From assembly GCA_019428945.1 (NCBI GenBank), contig JAHYJM010000014.1, forward strand, positions 1 through 33,570: a stretch of DNA of 33,570 nucleotides. The letters are read 5' to 3'. Shown here piece after piece: positions 1-8,797 of this stretch (position 1 is the first letter of the stretch; every line of letters starts with the position of its first letter). Source of the stretch: Bacillota bacterium. GTDB taxonomy: Bacteria > Bacillota > Dethiobacteria > DTU022. A model generated the notes under the pieces. That model made no database searches, was not told the origin of the DNA, and worked only from the letters and a program-made list of their open reading frames with translations. Both the position numbers and the translations under genes were made by a program.

Positions 1-1
1 T

Positions 2-340
2 TTTGGTGGAAACCCTGTAGTCTGCGCTGCAGCCCTGGCTGTAATGGAGATTATTCACCGGGAAGGTTTTATGGAAGAGGTTGTTCTGAAAGGTCAGCAG
101 TTGAAAGAAGAGCTTGAAGCATCCTGTTCCTCAGGACAGTTCCGCGGGCTCGGTCTGATCTGCGCTCTTGAACTGAAACAGCCGGCAGCTAAAGCAGTAC
201 AGGAAAAATGTACAGAAAACGGTTTATTGATTAATGCCATCGGTGAAAATACCTTGCGTCTGCTCCCGCCGCTTAATATAAGTGATGAAGAGCTAAACGA
301 GGGTTTGGCAATTATTAAAAAATTGCTTCAGGAAATTTAA
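2..340 (+). CDS. argD: acetylornithine aminotransferase (3' part only)
   Basis: This is the C-terminal 112 residues of a PLP-dependent class III aminotransferase that runs in from beyond the left edge. The open frame is already coding at base 2, beginning with FGGNP, a motif of the acetylornithine/ornithine aminotransferase family, and ends with the usual small domain ([10 protein letters not shown], then [19 protein letters not shown]). The active-site lysine lies off the window. The family converts N-acetylglutamate semialdehyde to N-acetylornithine in the cytoplasm. The stop lies 20 bases before argG on the same strand, and argH follows, which makes argD much more likely than a related GABA or ornithine aminotransferase. 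The in-frame ATG at 44 is internal and not a start. Confidence 0.9.
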   Translation, partial: FGGNPVVCAAALAVMEIIHREGFMEEVVLKGQQLKEELEASCSSGQFRGLGLICALELKQPAAKAVQEKCTENGLLINAIGENTLRLLPPLNISDEELNEGLAIIKKLLQEI

Positions 341-360
341 ACATTCAGGAGGAGTTTGAT

Positions 361-1596
361 ATGGCTAAAGAAAAAGTTGTTCTCGCCTATTCGGGTGGTC
401 TGGATACTTCAGTTATCGTAAAATGGCTTCAGGAGAAATATGATTACGAGATTGTAGCGATGACTGCCAATGTAGGACAGGGAGAAACAGAGCTTGAGGG
501 GCTTGAGGAAAAGGCAATAAAGACCGGTGCTTCAGAGGTATACATAGAAGACATCAGGGAAGAACTTGTCAAAGATTATATATTCCCGATGGTTCAGTCC
601 GGCGCTGTTTATGAAGGTAAATATCTGCTTGGAACAGCAATCGCCCGCCCGGTTATTGGTAAAAAGCTGGTTGAAATTGCCAATAAAGTCGGTGCAACAG
701 CTATAGCGCACGGAGCGACGGGTAAAGGTAACGACCAGGTTCGTTTTGAGTTTGCAGTTAAGGCATTAAACCCCTATCTTAAAATTGTGGCGCCGTGGCG
801 GGAGTGGGAACTGCAGTCCCGTACCGATTGCATCAACTATGCCTGCGATCATAATATTCCGATTCCGGTAACGGCTGAAAAGCCTTACAGTATTGACCGT
901 AATATCTGGCACATCAGTTTTGAAGGCGGCATATTGGAAGATCCGAACCGCGAACCTGACAAGGATATGTTCAGGTTGACAGTTGATCCGTTAGATGCCC
1001 CTGATCAGCCTGAGATAGTCACTATCGGGTTTGAAAAAGGCATTCCTGTATCAGTGAACGGAATGGCCCTTTCACCGGTGCAGCTTGTAGACGAACTGAA
1101 TTTAATTGCCGGGAGGAATGGCGTCGGCAGGGTCGACCTGGTTGAAAACCGTCTGTTGGGCATGAAATCCCGCGGGATTTATGAAACTCCCGGAGGAACT
1201 TTGCTTACTTATGCTCATCGTGAACTTGAACACTATACCGTTGATCGCGAAACGCTTCACTACAAGGAGACCCTTTCCCTGAAATATGCAGAGATGATCT
1301 ATTACGGGCTCTGGTTTACCCCGCTTCGCGAAGCTCTCCACGGGTTTGTCGAAAAAACCCAGGATTGCGTAACCGGAACAATTTCGCTGAAACTTTATAA
1401 GGGCAATATTAGTGTAGCCGGCAGGGAATCAGAGTATACACTTTACCACCATGATATGGTAACCTTTGAAAAGGATGAACTTTTCGAACAAAAAGATGCC
1501 CAGGGATTTATTAATCTTTACGGTTTACCTCTGACCATAAAAGGGATGATGGAGCTGAAACAGAAAGAACTTTGCCGGGAGGTGTCTAAAAGCTGA
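361..1596 (+). CDS. argG: argininosuccinate synthase
   Basis: The enzyme joins citrulline and aspartate using ATP, the penultimate step of arginine synthesis. The 411-residue length is normal. The PP-loop ATP pyrophosphatase motif AYSGGLDTS is at residues 9-17, and family blocks such as [27 protein letters not shown] and the C-terminal [16 protein letters not shown] are all present. The ATG is preceded by an AGGAGG-type site about 7 bases upstream. It sits 20 bases after argD, and its stop codon overlaps the probable CTG start of argH by four bases, so the three genes form one operon with argG and argH probably translationally coupled. No ARG box or leader can be seen because the operon start lies outside the window. 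Confidence 0.97.
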   Translation: MAKEKVVLAYSGGLDTSVIVKWLQEKYDYEIVAMTANVGQGETELEGLEEKAIKTGASEVYIEDIREELVKDYIFPMVQSGAVYEGKYLLGTAIARPVIGKKLVEIANKVGATAIAHGATGKGNDQVRFEFAVKALNPYLKIVAPWREWELQSRTDCINYACDHNIPIPVTAEKPYSIDRNIWHISFEGGILEDPNREPDKDMFRLTVDPLDAPDQPEIVTIGFEKGIPVSVNGMALSPVQLVDELNLIAGRNGVGRVDLVENRLLGMKSRGIYETPGGTLLTYAHRELEHYTVDRETLHYKETLSLKYAEMIYYGLWFTPLREALHGFVEKTQDCVTGTISLKLYKGNISVAGRESEYTLYHHDMVTFEKDELFEQKDAQGFINLYGLPLTIKGMMELKQKELCREVSKS

Positions 1597-2975
1597 AAAA
1601 GCCATGGCAGGGACGTTTTACAAAGGATACAAACGAAGCGGTATTACAGTTTACTGCTTCTCTGCCTTATGATCAGCGCCTGGCTCTCTGCGATATCAGG
1701 GGCAGTGTAGCCCATGCAGGGATGCTGGCAGAAAGAAATATTATTGATCAAAGCGAAGCAGTGCTGATCATTGAAGGCCTGAACGAAATCAGGGAAGAGA
1801 TGCTTGATGGTAGCTTTCCATTTGATTTAAGCTTTGAAGATATCCATATGAATATTGAAAAGCGGTTAATTGAGAAAGTTGGCGTTGTCGGGGGCAAGCT
1901 GCATACCGGCCGTAGTCGTAATGATCAGGTAGCCCTCGATATGCACCTGTATATGCTTGAAGAAGGCAAATCAATTATGAGCGGGCTTGAAGGTTTGCAA
2001 AGAACCATTTTAAATCTGGCAGAACGTTACAAGGGTTTTCTTATTCCCGGATATACGCATATGCAGAGGGCCCAGCCGCTGCTTTTTTCACATCACCTTC
2101 TTACCTACTTTTGGATGCTTCAGCGCGACAGGCAGCGGCTGCATGGCGCTTTAAAATGTGCCGATCTTATGCCCCTTGGTGCAGGAGCCCTGGCCGGAAC
2201 CGGTTTTCCACTTGATCGTGAAAAAGTGGCTGAAGAGTTAGGGTTTTCCGCCCTGTATGAAAACAGCATCGATGCAGTGAGCGATCGTGATTATATTTTA
2301 GAGTTCCTTTCCTTTGCATCGATTCTGATTATGCATCTCAGTCGTTTCAGTGAGGAACTTATTACCTGGTCAACTGCAGAATTTGGGTTTATTGAACTCG
2401 ATGACGCCTACACCACCGGCAGCAGTATGATGCCGCAGAAGAAAAATCCTGATGTTGCCGAACTGGTAAGGGGCAAAAGCGGCAGGATCTACGGCGCCCT
2501 TTTCGCGCTTTTAACTGTCATGAAGGGGCTGCCCCTGGCCTATAACAAGGATATGCAGGAAGATAAAGAAGGATTTTTTAATACTGTCGACACTCTTAAA
2601 ATTATGCTGCCTCTTTTTGCCGAGATGCTGGAAACTATGAGTGTCAACAGGGTTCGCATGGAGGCTGCAGTTGATGATGATTACCTCTGTGCAACTGATT
2701 TGGCCGACTATCTTGTTCGTAGGCAGGTTACATTCAGGGACGCTCACCACATTGTAGGCCAGATCATAGCTTACTGCCGCGAAAAGAACCTTCGCCTGCG
2801 TGAACTGGATGATAAAACCCGTTCACAGTTTCACCCCAGCCTGGCAGATAACATTGATGCCCTTCTTGATCCGATTAAAGTAATTGAAGCCCGTAAAAGC
2901 CGGGGCGGGACTGCTCCGGAGGCTGTAAATAGACAGTTTGAACTGGCCAGAGAGATTTTCAATAATAAGTTATAA
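1593..2975 (+). CDS. argH: argininosuccinate lyase, probable CTG start
   Basis: This is the last enzyme of arginine synthesis, splitting argininosuccinate into arginine and fumarate. The fumarase/aspartase signature [12 protein letters not shown] lies around residues 277-290, and [13 protein letters not shown] and THMQRAQP are present. The first ATG in frame (1722) would remove about 43 residues that match the conserved family N-terminus ([14 protein letters not shown], then the DQRL and [10 protein letters not shown] blocks). The frame is closed by TAA at 1587, leaving only AAG and then CTG at 1593 as possible starts; a GGGAGG sequence near 1577-1582 is suitably spaced. Starting there gives 460 residues, the normal size, and a CTGA overlap with the argG stop. 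The family call is certain; the CTG start is inference. Confidence 0.95.
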   Translation: MKKPWQGRFTKDTNEAVLQFTASLPYDQRLALCDIRGSVAHAGMLAERNIIDQSEAVLIIEGLNEIREEMLDGSFPFDLSFEDIHMNIEKRLIEKVGVVGGKLHTGRSRNDQVALDMHLYMLEEGKSIMSGLEGLQRTILNLAERYKGFLIPGYTHMQRAQPLLFSHHLLTYFWMLQRDRQRLHGALKCADLMPLGAGALAGTGFPLDREKVAEELGFSALYENSIDAVSDRDYILEFLSFASILIMHLSRFSEELITWSTAEFGFIELDDAYTTGSSMMPQKKNPDVAELVRGKSGRIYGALFALLTVMKGLPLAYNKDMQEDKEGFFNTVDTLKIMLPLFAEMLETMSVNRVRMEAAVDDDYLCATDLADYLVRRQVTFRDAHHIVGQIIAYCREKNLRLRELDDKTRSQFHPSLADNIDALLDPIKVIEARKSRGGTAPEAVNRQFELAREIFNNKL

Positions 2976-3020
2976 CAGCCCGGCAAGGCTCAGCAATAAT
3001 ACAATAAATTTTAAGTTTAA

Positions 3021-3839
3021 TTAAAAAATCAGGGGGTAGCCTTTCGTCAAATCAACCTCGGCAAATAGGCCGGCAAGGTGATGAAGCGAGGTTATCCCCT
3101 TTGCTTCAAGTTCGGGCAAAAGCTTCAGGAATAAGGTTGCTGCTATCTGCGCATCTCCAAGGGCATTATGCCTGCCCTCAAGAGAAAAATCAAAATAGCC
3201 GGAAAGGTTTTCAAGGGAATAATCACCTATTGAATAATGCAGGGCAGAGGTTAAAAGAACCGTATCAATAACGGGGTTAACAATACGCCGCCCTATTGTT
3301 TCACCAATTTTATTATTGATAAAGGCAAGATCAAAAGGTGCATTGTGGGCAATGAGAGTCCGTGGACCGCAAAATTCAAGAAATTCAATTAAAACAGGAA
3401 TTATCGGCGGTTTTTGCCTGACCATTTCATTAGTCAGGCCGGTTATTTTCTGTGCCTGCAGGGTAATCGGTCTGCCCGGATTGACCAGGCGGTAGAATGT
3501 TGGTTCTTGCTGTATAGCTTTATTTTCAATTATCACTGCGCCCAGCGATGTAATTTCGTCACCCCTGTAGGGGCGCAGGCCGGTTGTTTCAGTATCAAAA
3601 ACAACATAGGATGCATCTCTGAGATCTGTCTCCCAATCAATATTTTCTTTAATTAATGTTATTTTTTTTGATAGCAGCTTGAGGACTTCAGGCTCGTAGC
3701 TTATTGCATTCTGTTTTTCTCTTGTTAAAAGGCGGGATAGCAGTCTGTCAGCTTTCTGACCGCTATCGTTAATTTTACCTCTTTTGGCACTGCGGTTTAA
3801 CTTGTGATAATCCGGTTCGAAATAGTTTTTATCGCTCAT
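3021..3839 (-). CDS. DnaQ-like 3'-5' exonuclease (DEDDh family)
   Basis: A 272-residue protein with a DEDDh exonuclease domain. ExoI motif FDTETTGL supplies D82 and E84, ExoII IAHNAPFDLAF supplies D170, and ExoIII HNALGDA supplies H224 and D229, so all metal-binding and catalytic residues are present. About 70 N-terminal residues precede the domain and show no recognised motif. The domain resembles the epsilon proofreading subunit and the exonuclease part of PolC, but there is no polymerase here, so a nucleic acid trimming role is all that can be said. It is 17 bases downstream of the CBS/DUF294 gene on the same strand, so the two are co-transcribed. This exonuclease plus DUF294 pairing recurs in proteobacteria near acetate permease genes. 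Confidence 0.85.
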   Translation of the reverse strand: MSDKNYFEPDYHKLNRSAKRGKINDSGQKADRLLSRLLTREKQNAISYEPEVLKLLSKKITLIKENIDWETDLRDASYVVFDTETTGLRPYRGDEITSLGAVIIENKAIQQEPTFYRLVNPGRPITLQAQKITGLTNEMVRQKPPIIPVLIEFLEFCGPRTLIAHNAPFDLAFINNKIGETIGRRIVNPVIDTVLLTSALHYSIGDYSLENLSGYFDFSLEGRHNALGDAQIAATLFLKLLPELEAKGITSLHHLAGLFAEVDLTKGYPLIF

Positions 3840-3856
3840 TTAATCCTCCACGGCTG

Positions 3857-5782
3857 CTAAGCCTTATGTGCCCTGAATGTATGCGATGTTAATGATTGCA
3901 GACGGCTAACAATGAGCATAGATTCTTTTAAAAGGGATAAATCTTTTTTGCTCAGGGTTTTAAGATCGATCAGGTTGTCGGGTTCTAACCCATCTTTAAT
4001 CTTTGTAAAGGCGTCTTTAATCCTGAACAGTAACAGTGATTCGTAGGCTGCTTCAAAGTATTCGGCGTCGTCAGGTTTAAAAATATTTTTTTCTTTCAGC
4101 AGTCGGATGCGTTCAAAGGAATTTGTTTCCCTGATGCCTTCCCGCAGGGCAAAAAGACGTAAACAATCGACCATGTGAACCATAACGGCATTTTTTAAAT
4201 TAAGCTTGTTGTGAGTCTTTCCTTTTCTTTCTGTAATGATTTGCCTGAACAGGTTTAGTGGCACTTTCTGTTTCAGATCATCTTCAGCCATAAAAAGTAA
4301 AGCATGACGCGAAGTTTGAAATAGCCGGGATGTGTAGATGCTAAGATTATCAAACAGGCTTTCATCGCCGGCAAGATAACGGTAATCAAGAAAAATAGTC
4401 ATATTTCGAATATCTTTCGGATCGAGTTTGTCGACCCAATTCCGCACATTATTTTTCCATATTGAAAGGGGCAGGCACCAGTGGCGGTTATTGGCCATCA
4501 CACCTCCAGTGCAGCGCTTGAAGCCACATGCTTCGAGACCATTTACAATTCGCTTACCCAGGGCCAGGAAATAGTTGGCTGCATTTTCAGCGGATTGATT
4601 AAGCGAGTCTTCGAATATAATTCCATTATCCTGATCTGTGCGGGCGAACTGTTCCTTGCGCCCCGCGCTGCCCATGTTGAAAAAGCAGTATTTAAGCGGT
4701 GGCATCCCCCATCCGTCTGCAACCATCTGGGCTTCTGCAATATGAACAACTTTACGGTTGATTCTCTCATATAACTCGTTGATTAATGCACAAATTTCAG
4801 ACGCGTAAGCTCTTTCCGCCAGGAGCGCCTGCTGAACCTGGTCAATATCCCGTACGAGAGCGGCAAGCCCCTTTATTGTATCCTGGTATTCAATCTGCTT
4901 TACTATCGAAAGTGTGCCGCTATTACTGGTGCGAATCAGATCTTTAATCGTTACTATGCCTCTTAAAACATCGTTGTTGTCCGTCACAATTACATGTTGG
5001 ATATTATGCTTTGTCATCATCAGGAGGGCCTGGTAGCTAAAATCATTCGGGCGGACAGTGATCAGGTTAGTTGACATAATTTCATGAGCGTTTATCTCTA
5101 AATCCGGATTATTTTGTGCGAGCACTTTGTTAACTAAATCTTTCTCAGTGATTATGCCGACAGGCTTGCCGCTTAAAGATGCAACCACAACTGAACTGAC
5201 TTTATGCCCGGACATTTTGCTTGCAATTTCAGAAACCTTATCCATCGGCAAGCACGTGATGACTTGTTCAGTGGCAATATCAGCGATCCTTTGTCTTAAT
5301 GATTGCCCATGCAGTCGCTGTTCATCATGGTTATCGGTAATAGTCTGGTAAAGCTCTTTTAAGCGGGTTGCGAGAATACCGGTAATGTAATCGGCAAATT
5401 CTTCATTGGAAGCGAGAGCTTTTTTAAAAGATTGTCGGCTGATTAGCATGCAGGTCAGGTCTTTAGATGCCATCATTGAAAGCGGATATGGCTCATCGCT
5501 TGACAATACAGTTATCCCGAAAAAATCACCTTTGTTCCGCACTGCCGTAACTGTTTCTTCTTTGCCGATTTGAGTAAGTGCCCTGGCCTGGCCTTCCAAT
5601 ATGAAAAAAAGGACATGTTTCGAACGGTCGCCTTCCCGGAAGATATAACTTCCCTCAGAGAAAATTTCAGTTTTTGATGTTTTGATAATATTTGTCAGAA
5701 CTTCGTCATCCAAGTAATTAAAAGGCCCAGTAGCTTTTAGAAGTGAAAAAGCTTCGTATTTGAAAGCTGCTTTTTCAGGCAT
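3857..5782 (-). CDS. cNMP-binding / CBS pair / DUF294 nucleotidyltransferase-like signalling protein
   Basis: A 641-residue cytoplasmic multidomain protein. Residues about 15-145 form a cyclic-nucleotide-binding type domain (FREGD, ILEGQARA, GDFFGI). Residues about 175-290 hold two CBS domains (VVASLSGKPVGIITEKDL and VIVTDNNDVLRGIVTIKDL). Residues about 320-470 are DUF294 with a GlnD/GlnE-like nucleotidyltransferase core: GSAGRKEQ at 371-378 followed by TDQDNGIIFED. The remainder is the helical DUF294 C-terminal region. The family is thought to sense adenylates or cyclic nucleotides and perhaps nucleotidylate a partner, but no substrate is known. A two-gene unit with the exonuclease downstream is clear from the 17-base gap. 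Lying between the acyl-CoA synthetase and exonuclease, it may control the nearby uptake and activation genes; that is inference. Confidence 0.85.
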   Translation of the reverse strand: MPEKAAFKYEAFSLLKATGPFNYLDDEVLTNIIKTSKTEIFSEGSYIFREGDRSKHVLFFILEGQARALTQIGKEETVTAVRNKGDFFGITVLSSDEPYPLSMMASKDLTCMLISRQSFKKALASNEEFADYITGILATRLKELYQTITDNHDEQRLHGQSLRQRIADIATEQVITCLPMDKVSEIASKMSGHKVSSVVVASLSGKPVGIITEKDLVNKVLAQNNPDLEINAHEIMSTNLITVRPNDFSYQALLMMTKHNIQHVIVTDNNDVLRGIVTIKDLIRTSNSGTLSIVKQIEYQDTIKGLAALVRDIDQVQQALLAERAYASEICALINELYERINRKVVHIAEAQMVADGWGMPPLKYCFFNMGSAGRKEQFARTDQDNGIIFEDSLNQSAENAANYFLALGKRIVNGLEACGFKRCTGGVMANNRHWCLPLSIWKNNVRNWVDKLDPKDIRNMTIFLDYRYLAGDESLFDNLSIYTSRLFQTSRHALLFMAEDDLKQKVPLNLFRQIITERKGKTHNKLNLKNAVMVHMVDCLRLFALREGIRETNSFERIRLLKEKNIFKPDDAEYFEAAYESLLLFRIKDAFTKIKDGLEPDNLIDLKTLSKKDLSLLKESMLIVSRLQSLTSHTFRAHKA

Positions 5783-5854
5783 GATCCAATACCTCTTGAA
5801 AAATTAGAAATGATATAATATTCATTATAATCTTTCGTGTCGGTGGCGACAAGT

Positions 5855-5881
5855 AAAAAGCGGGTTCATCAAAGAACCCGC
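5855..5881 (-). terminator. intrinsic terminator after the acyl-CoA synthetase gene
   Basis: A perfect 8-bp stem GCGGGTTC/GAACCCGC with a six-base loop at 5860-5881 is followed on the minus strand by five T. It lies about 45 bases beyond the stop of the acyl-CoA synthetase gene and separates it from the DUF294/exonuclease pair, which therefore needs its own promoter. AT-rich sequence with TATAAT-like boxes lies at about 5810-5835. Confidence 0.85.
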
Positions 5882-5925
5882 TCAATCTTAAAATAAAAAT
5901 TCAATATCACCGGTAGATCTATTGT

Positions 5926-7605
5926 TTAGCTGCCTGCCTGATTTTTCTGGTCTTCCTCTTCACGAAGCATGCGGCGCAGCACTTTTCCGATCATGGTTTT
6001 TGGCAGTTCATCCTTAAACGCTACCAATTTTGGTACTTTGTATGCTGCGAGGTTCTTTTTGCAGTGTTCAAATACCTCTTCTTCAGTCATACTTTCGCCT
6101 TCTTTTAATACAATATACGCTTTCAGGGTTTCACCGCGGTAAGGATCGTTGATGCCTGCAACAGCGGCTTCAAGAATTTTAGGGTGAGTATACAGCACTT
6201 CCTCGATATCACGCGGGTAAATATTAAAACCACCGGCTATAACCATATCTTTTTTACGGTCCACGATATAGGCGTAGCCTTCCTCGTCAGCCTTGGCAAT
6301 GTCACCGGTGAAGAACCAGCCATCGCGAATGCTGTTTGCAGTTTCATCAGGCATGTTCAGGTATCCTTCCATAACCTGTGGGCCGCGCAGGCAAATTTCG
6401 CCTATTTCGCCGATTGGCATTTCTGTTTCACCGGTTTCAACATCAACAATTTTAAACTCTGTATCGGGCATTGGCAGACCGATGCTGCCGGGTTTGCGTT
6501 TGCCATAGACAGGGTTGGCGTGGGTAACAGGCGATGTTTCCGAGAGGCCGTAACCTTCAACCAGTTTACCGCCGGTATTTTTTTCGAACTGTTGCTGGAC
6601 TTCTACGGGAAGGGGCGCTGCACCGCTGATACAGACCCGGATCGATTTAATATCGTATTTTTCGAGATTTGGCGCATTGTTTATAGCTACATATATTGTG
6701 GGAACGCCGGGGAAGAGAGTCGGTTTCTGTTTGTCGATTGTTTTAAGGGCGTCTTCAAGAACAAAGCGGGGCAGCAGCACAAGTTTGCCACCATTTAACA
6801 GACCCAGGTTCAGTATGGTTGTTAAGCCATAGCTATGGAAGAAGGGTAGCACTCCAAGGATAACTTCTTTACCATCTTCATAATCAGTACACCATGCTTT
6901 AACCTGGTACATGTTGGCTACCAGATTGCGGTGCTGCAGAACAGCTCCTTTTGATACTCCCGTTGTTCCACCTGTGTAAAGGAATAAAGCGCGATCTTCC
7001 GGTTTAACTTCTATAAGAGGAGGTTTTTTGCCGGCATATTTCTTTGTCAAATCAGTAAAGGAGTGATCGCCAGCGGTAAGCTCCACCCGGTCGCCTTCTT
7101 TCTTTTCTTTCGCCACCGTGTAAAGGAAGCTGAGCATGCCGGGAAAATAATCCTTAATATTCGATACTATAATATTTTTAAGATCGGTCTTTGGTTGAAT
7201 CTCTTTGATCATCTTATAAAAACGGGTCAGAGTGATGATGGTTTCAGCTCCGGAATCTTTAAGCTGGTACTCCATTTCCCTGGCAACATAAAGAGGGTTA
7301 CAGGGCACTACAATTGCACCGATCGAAAGGGCTGCAAAATATGCAATAGGAAACTGTGTGCTGTTAGGCAGATGGATAGCAACACGATCACCCTTCTTTA
7401 CTCCCAAATCGGCCAGAGCGGCGGCAAGGCTTTCAGCCTCTGCAGCAAGGGCGCCATAAGATAATTCGCGGCCCATGAAATGAACTGCCTGATTCTCTTT
7501 ATATTTTTCTGCTGTTTTCTGGAAAATCTCGTAAAGTGAGAGGGCGGGGTAATCAATACTAGGGGGAACTCCTGGTTCGTAATGTTTTAGCCACACTTTC
7601 TCCAT
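5926..7605 (-). CDS. long-chain acyl-CoA synthetase (AMP-forming, FadD-like)
   Basis: A 559-residue ANL-superfamily enzyme that activates a fatty acid to acyl-AMP and then acyl-CoA. The ATP P-loop YTGGTTGVSKG is at 210-220, followed downstream by GYGLSET, the adenosine-binding GWFFTGD, the hinge DRKKDMVIAGGFNIYP and the C-terminal catalytic lysine region PKTMIGKVLRR, so the enzyme looks intact. The family order and length fit FadD/LcfB-type long-chain ligases; chain length is not determined by sequence. An AGGAGG site lies 13 bases before the ATG, longer than usual, but no better start is in frame. It is monocistronic, bounded by the terminator at 5855-5881 and a 124-base gap to the DUF456 gene. 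The neighbouring symporter and PaaK-like genes suggest carboxylate use. Confidence 0.92.
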   Translation of the reverse strand: MEKVWLKHYEPGVPPSIDYPALSLYEIFQKTAEKYKENQAVHFMGRELSYGALAAEAESLAAALADLGVKKGDRVAIHLPNSTQFPIAYFAALSIGAIVVPCNPLYVAREMEYQLKDSGAETIITLTRFYKMIKEIQPKTDLKNIIVSNIKDYFPGMLSFLYTVAKEKKEGDRVELTAGDHSFTDLTKKYAGKKPPLIEVKPEDRALFLYTGGTTGVSKGAVLQHRNLVANMYQVKAWCTDYEDGKEVILGVLPFFHSYGLTTILNLGLLNGGKLVLLPRFVLEDALKTIDKQKPTLFPGVPTIYVAINNAPNLEKYDIKSIRVCISGAAPLPVEVQQQFEKNTGGKLVEGYGLSETSPVTHANPVYGKRKPGSIGLPMPDTEFKIVDVETGETEMPIGEIGEICLRGPQVMEGYLNMPDETANSIRDGWFFTGDIAKADEEGYAYIVDRKKDMVIAGGFNIYPRDIEEVLYTHPKILEAAVAGINDPYRGETLKAYIVLKEGESMTEEEVFEHCKKNLAAYKVPKLVAFKDELPKTMIGKVLRRMLREEEDQKNQAGS

Positions 7606-7729
7606 CTGGATAGTTGAACCTCCTTGTGCGTTATCAGCGCTAAATAGTAATTATTGCTGATCTTGTATTCTATATAATATTTCAATTTCCTGCTTAGTTT
7701 AAAAAATTATAAACAAATACAAAAAAACA

Positions 7730-8209
7730 TTAAAAAATTCTGACAATAAACCAGATTATCATTACCGCTTCCAGGGTCAGTTTAATCGGCAGGGCGCTGA
7801 CAAAGCCGAGCGTTGCTCCAATACCTGATCTAACTGCCTGGTCTGTACGGCGTCTGAAGATTAAATCTGCAAGGGTTGCTCCGACAAAAGGTCCGATTAG
7901 CAGGCCGATCGGAAAGAAAAAAAGTCCGATAAGCAGGCCGATACCAGCTCCCCATAGTGCCGCTTTTGAGCCCCCGAAATAGTGGCTGCCCAATGCTGTA
8001 AAAAGATAGTCTACTGCCATTACAACCAGTGCGAGAAATGCCTGTCCCAGCATGAAATAAAAACCAAGATTCTCAAATCCGGCTATAAAGCCATAAATCA
8101 ACATACCAAGCCATATCACCGGAGCTCCGGGTAGTATAGGCAGCAGGGTTCCCAGCAGGCCGGTTAAGAAGAGAAGTGAAGCAACGACAAGCGCTATAAT
8201 TTCGAGCAT
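7730..8209 (-). CDS. DUF456 family membrane protein
   Basis: A 159-residue, very hydrophobic protein with about four membrane segments. The start ALVVASLLFLTGLLGTLLPILPGAP and the glycine-rich stretch around residues 85-120 with repeated LLIG and FFFPIGLLIG are typical of the DUF456 family, whose function is unknown. GGAGGG-type sequence precedes the ATG. It is transcribed away from the symporter cluster, with a 244-base divergent region between them, and is separated from the acyl-CoA synthetase by 124 bases. No catalytic motif can be seen. Confidence 0.75.
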   Translation of the reverse strand: MLEIIALVVASLLFLTGLLGTLLPILPGAPVIWLGMLIYGFIAGFENLGFYFMLGQAFLALVVMAVDYLFTALGSHYFGGSKAALWGAGIGLLIGLFFFPIGLLIGPFVGATLADLIFRRRTDQAVRSGIGATLGFVSALPIKLTLEAVMIIWFIVRIF

Positions 8210-8453
8210 TATTACCCTCCGTAAATTAGTATGATCATATTATATATCATAGCGTAGTGGCCAGTTGCCCCTGAATTGAGAGCTTTTTAAAAATATTTCT
8301 GTTTCAGAGCAGGAAGGATTCAATGATTAAATGTCGAACCAATATATTTAATTTACATTAATATGTATAAATTGGGAAGGAGGCGAATAATTAAAAAAAT
8401 AGATGAAATTAGAATTAACATGATTTAATATTCAAAAAAGGAGGTGATTCCGC
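8210..8453. other. divergent intergenic region between DUF456 gene and symporter operon
   Basis: This 244-base AT-rich stretch must contain both promoters. A palindrome-like TATGATCATATTATATATCATA lies near 8230-8250 on the DUF456 side (quoted region only approximates a box). An unused AAGGAGG sequence is present at 8377-8383. No gene was found in it. Confidence 0.4.
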
Positions 8454-8768
8454 ATGTCATCGGATAGCAAAAAAGGTTATAAGCTAGAGGTATGGGTTAC
8501 AGCAATCTGTTTTATTATTGTAGCAATAACAGGCGGATTTTTTAGCTCCATTGTAGTTATTATGAATGAAAGATTTTTTAACCAGGTGCCTACCCCGGAA
8601 CAACTGGTTCCATTTTATGGTGAATCAATGTTTGTCGCGAAGGAAGGTTTTTTAGGTTTTCCAATGCATTATTTCTGGCTGATTGTTTTAAGTTGGATCG
8701 GTGCAACTCTAATCGGTGCAATCTGGTGCGTGGTTATGGATAGATTGGAACAACAACAACGGCTCTAA
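8454..8768 (+). CDS. small two-helix membrane protein, probable partner of the downstream symporter
   Basis: A 104-residue protein with two predicted membrane helices (about residues 13-37 and 66-90) joined by a loop containing TPEQLVPFYG and GFLGFPMHYF, with a charged C-terminal tail. A strong GGAGGTGAT site precedes the ATG. It lies 29 bases before the symporter gene. Small membrane proteins of the DUF485 and DUF4212 type sit immediately before SSS-family carboxylate symporters in many bacteria and are treated as their small subunits; size, topology, the GFP-x-x-FW type motif and position match, but I cannot assign it to one of those families with certainty. Confidence 0.75.
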   Translation: MSSDSKKGYKLEVWVTAICFIIVAITGGFFSSIVVIMNERFFNQVPTPEQLVPFYGESMFVAKEGFLGFPMHYFWLIVLSWIGATLIGAIWCVVMDRLEQQQRL

Positions 8769-8797
8769 AGCCTTTATGAAAGGAGGGACTCATTTTA

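Noticed and set aside
6184-6798. 204-residue plus-strand frame
   Set aside because: Antisense to the acyl-CoA synthetase gene, whose motifs run unbroken through the region; no binding site or recognisable protein.
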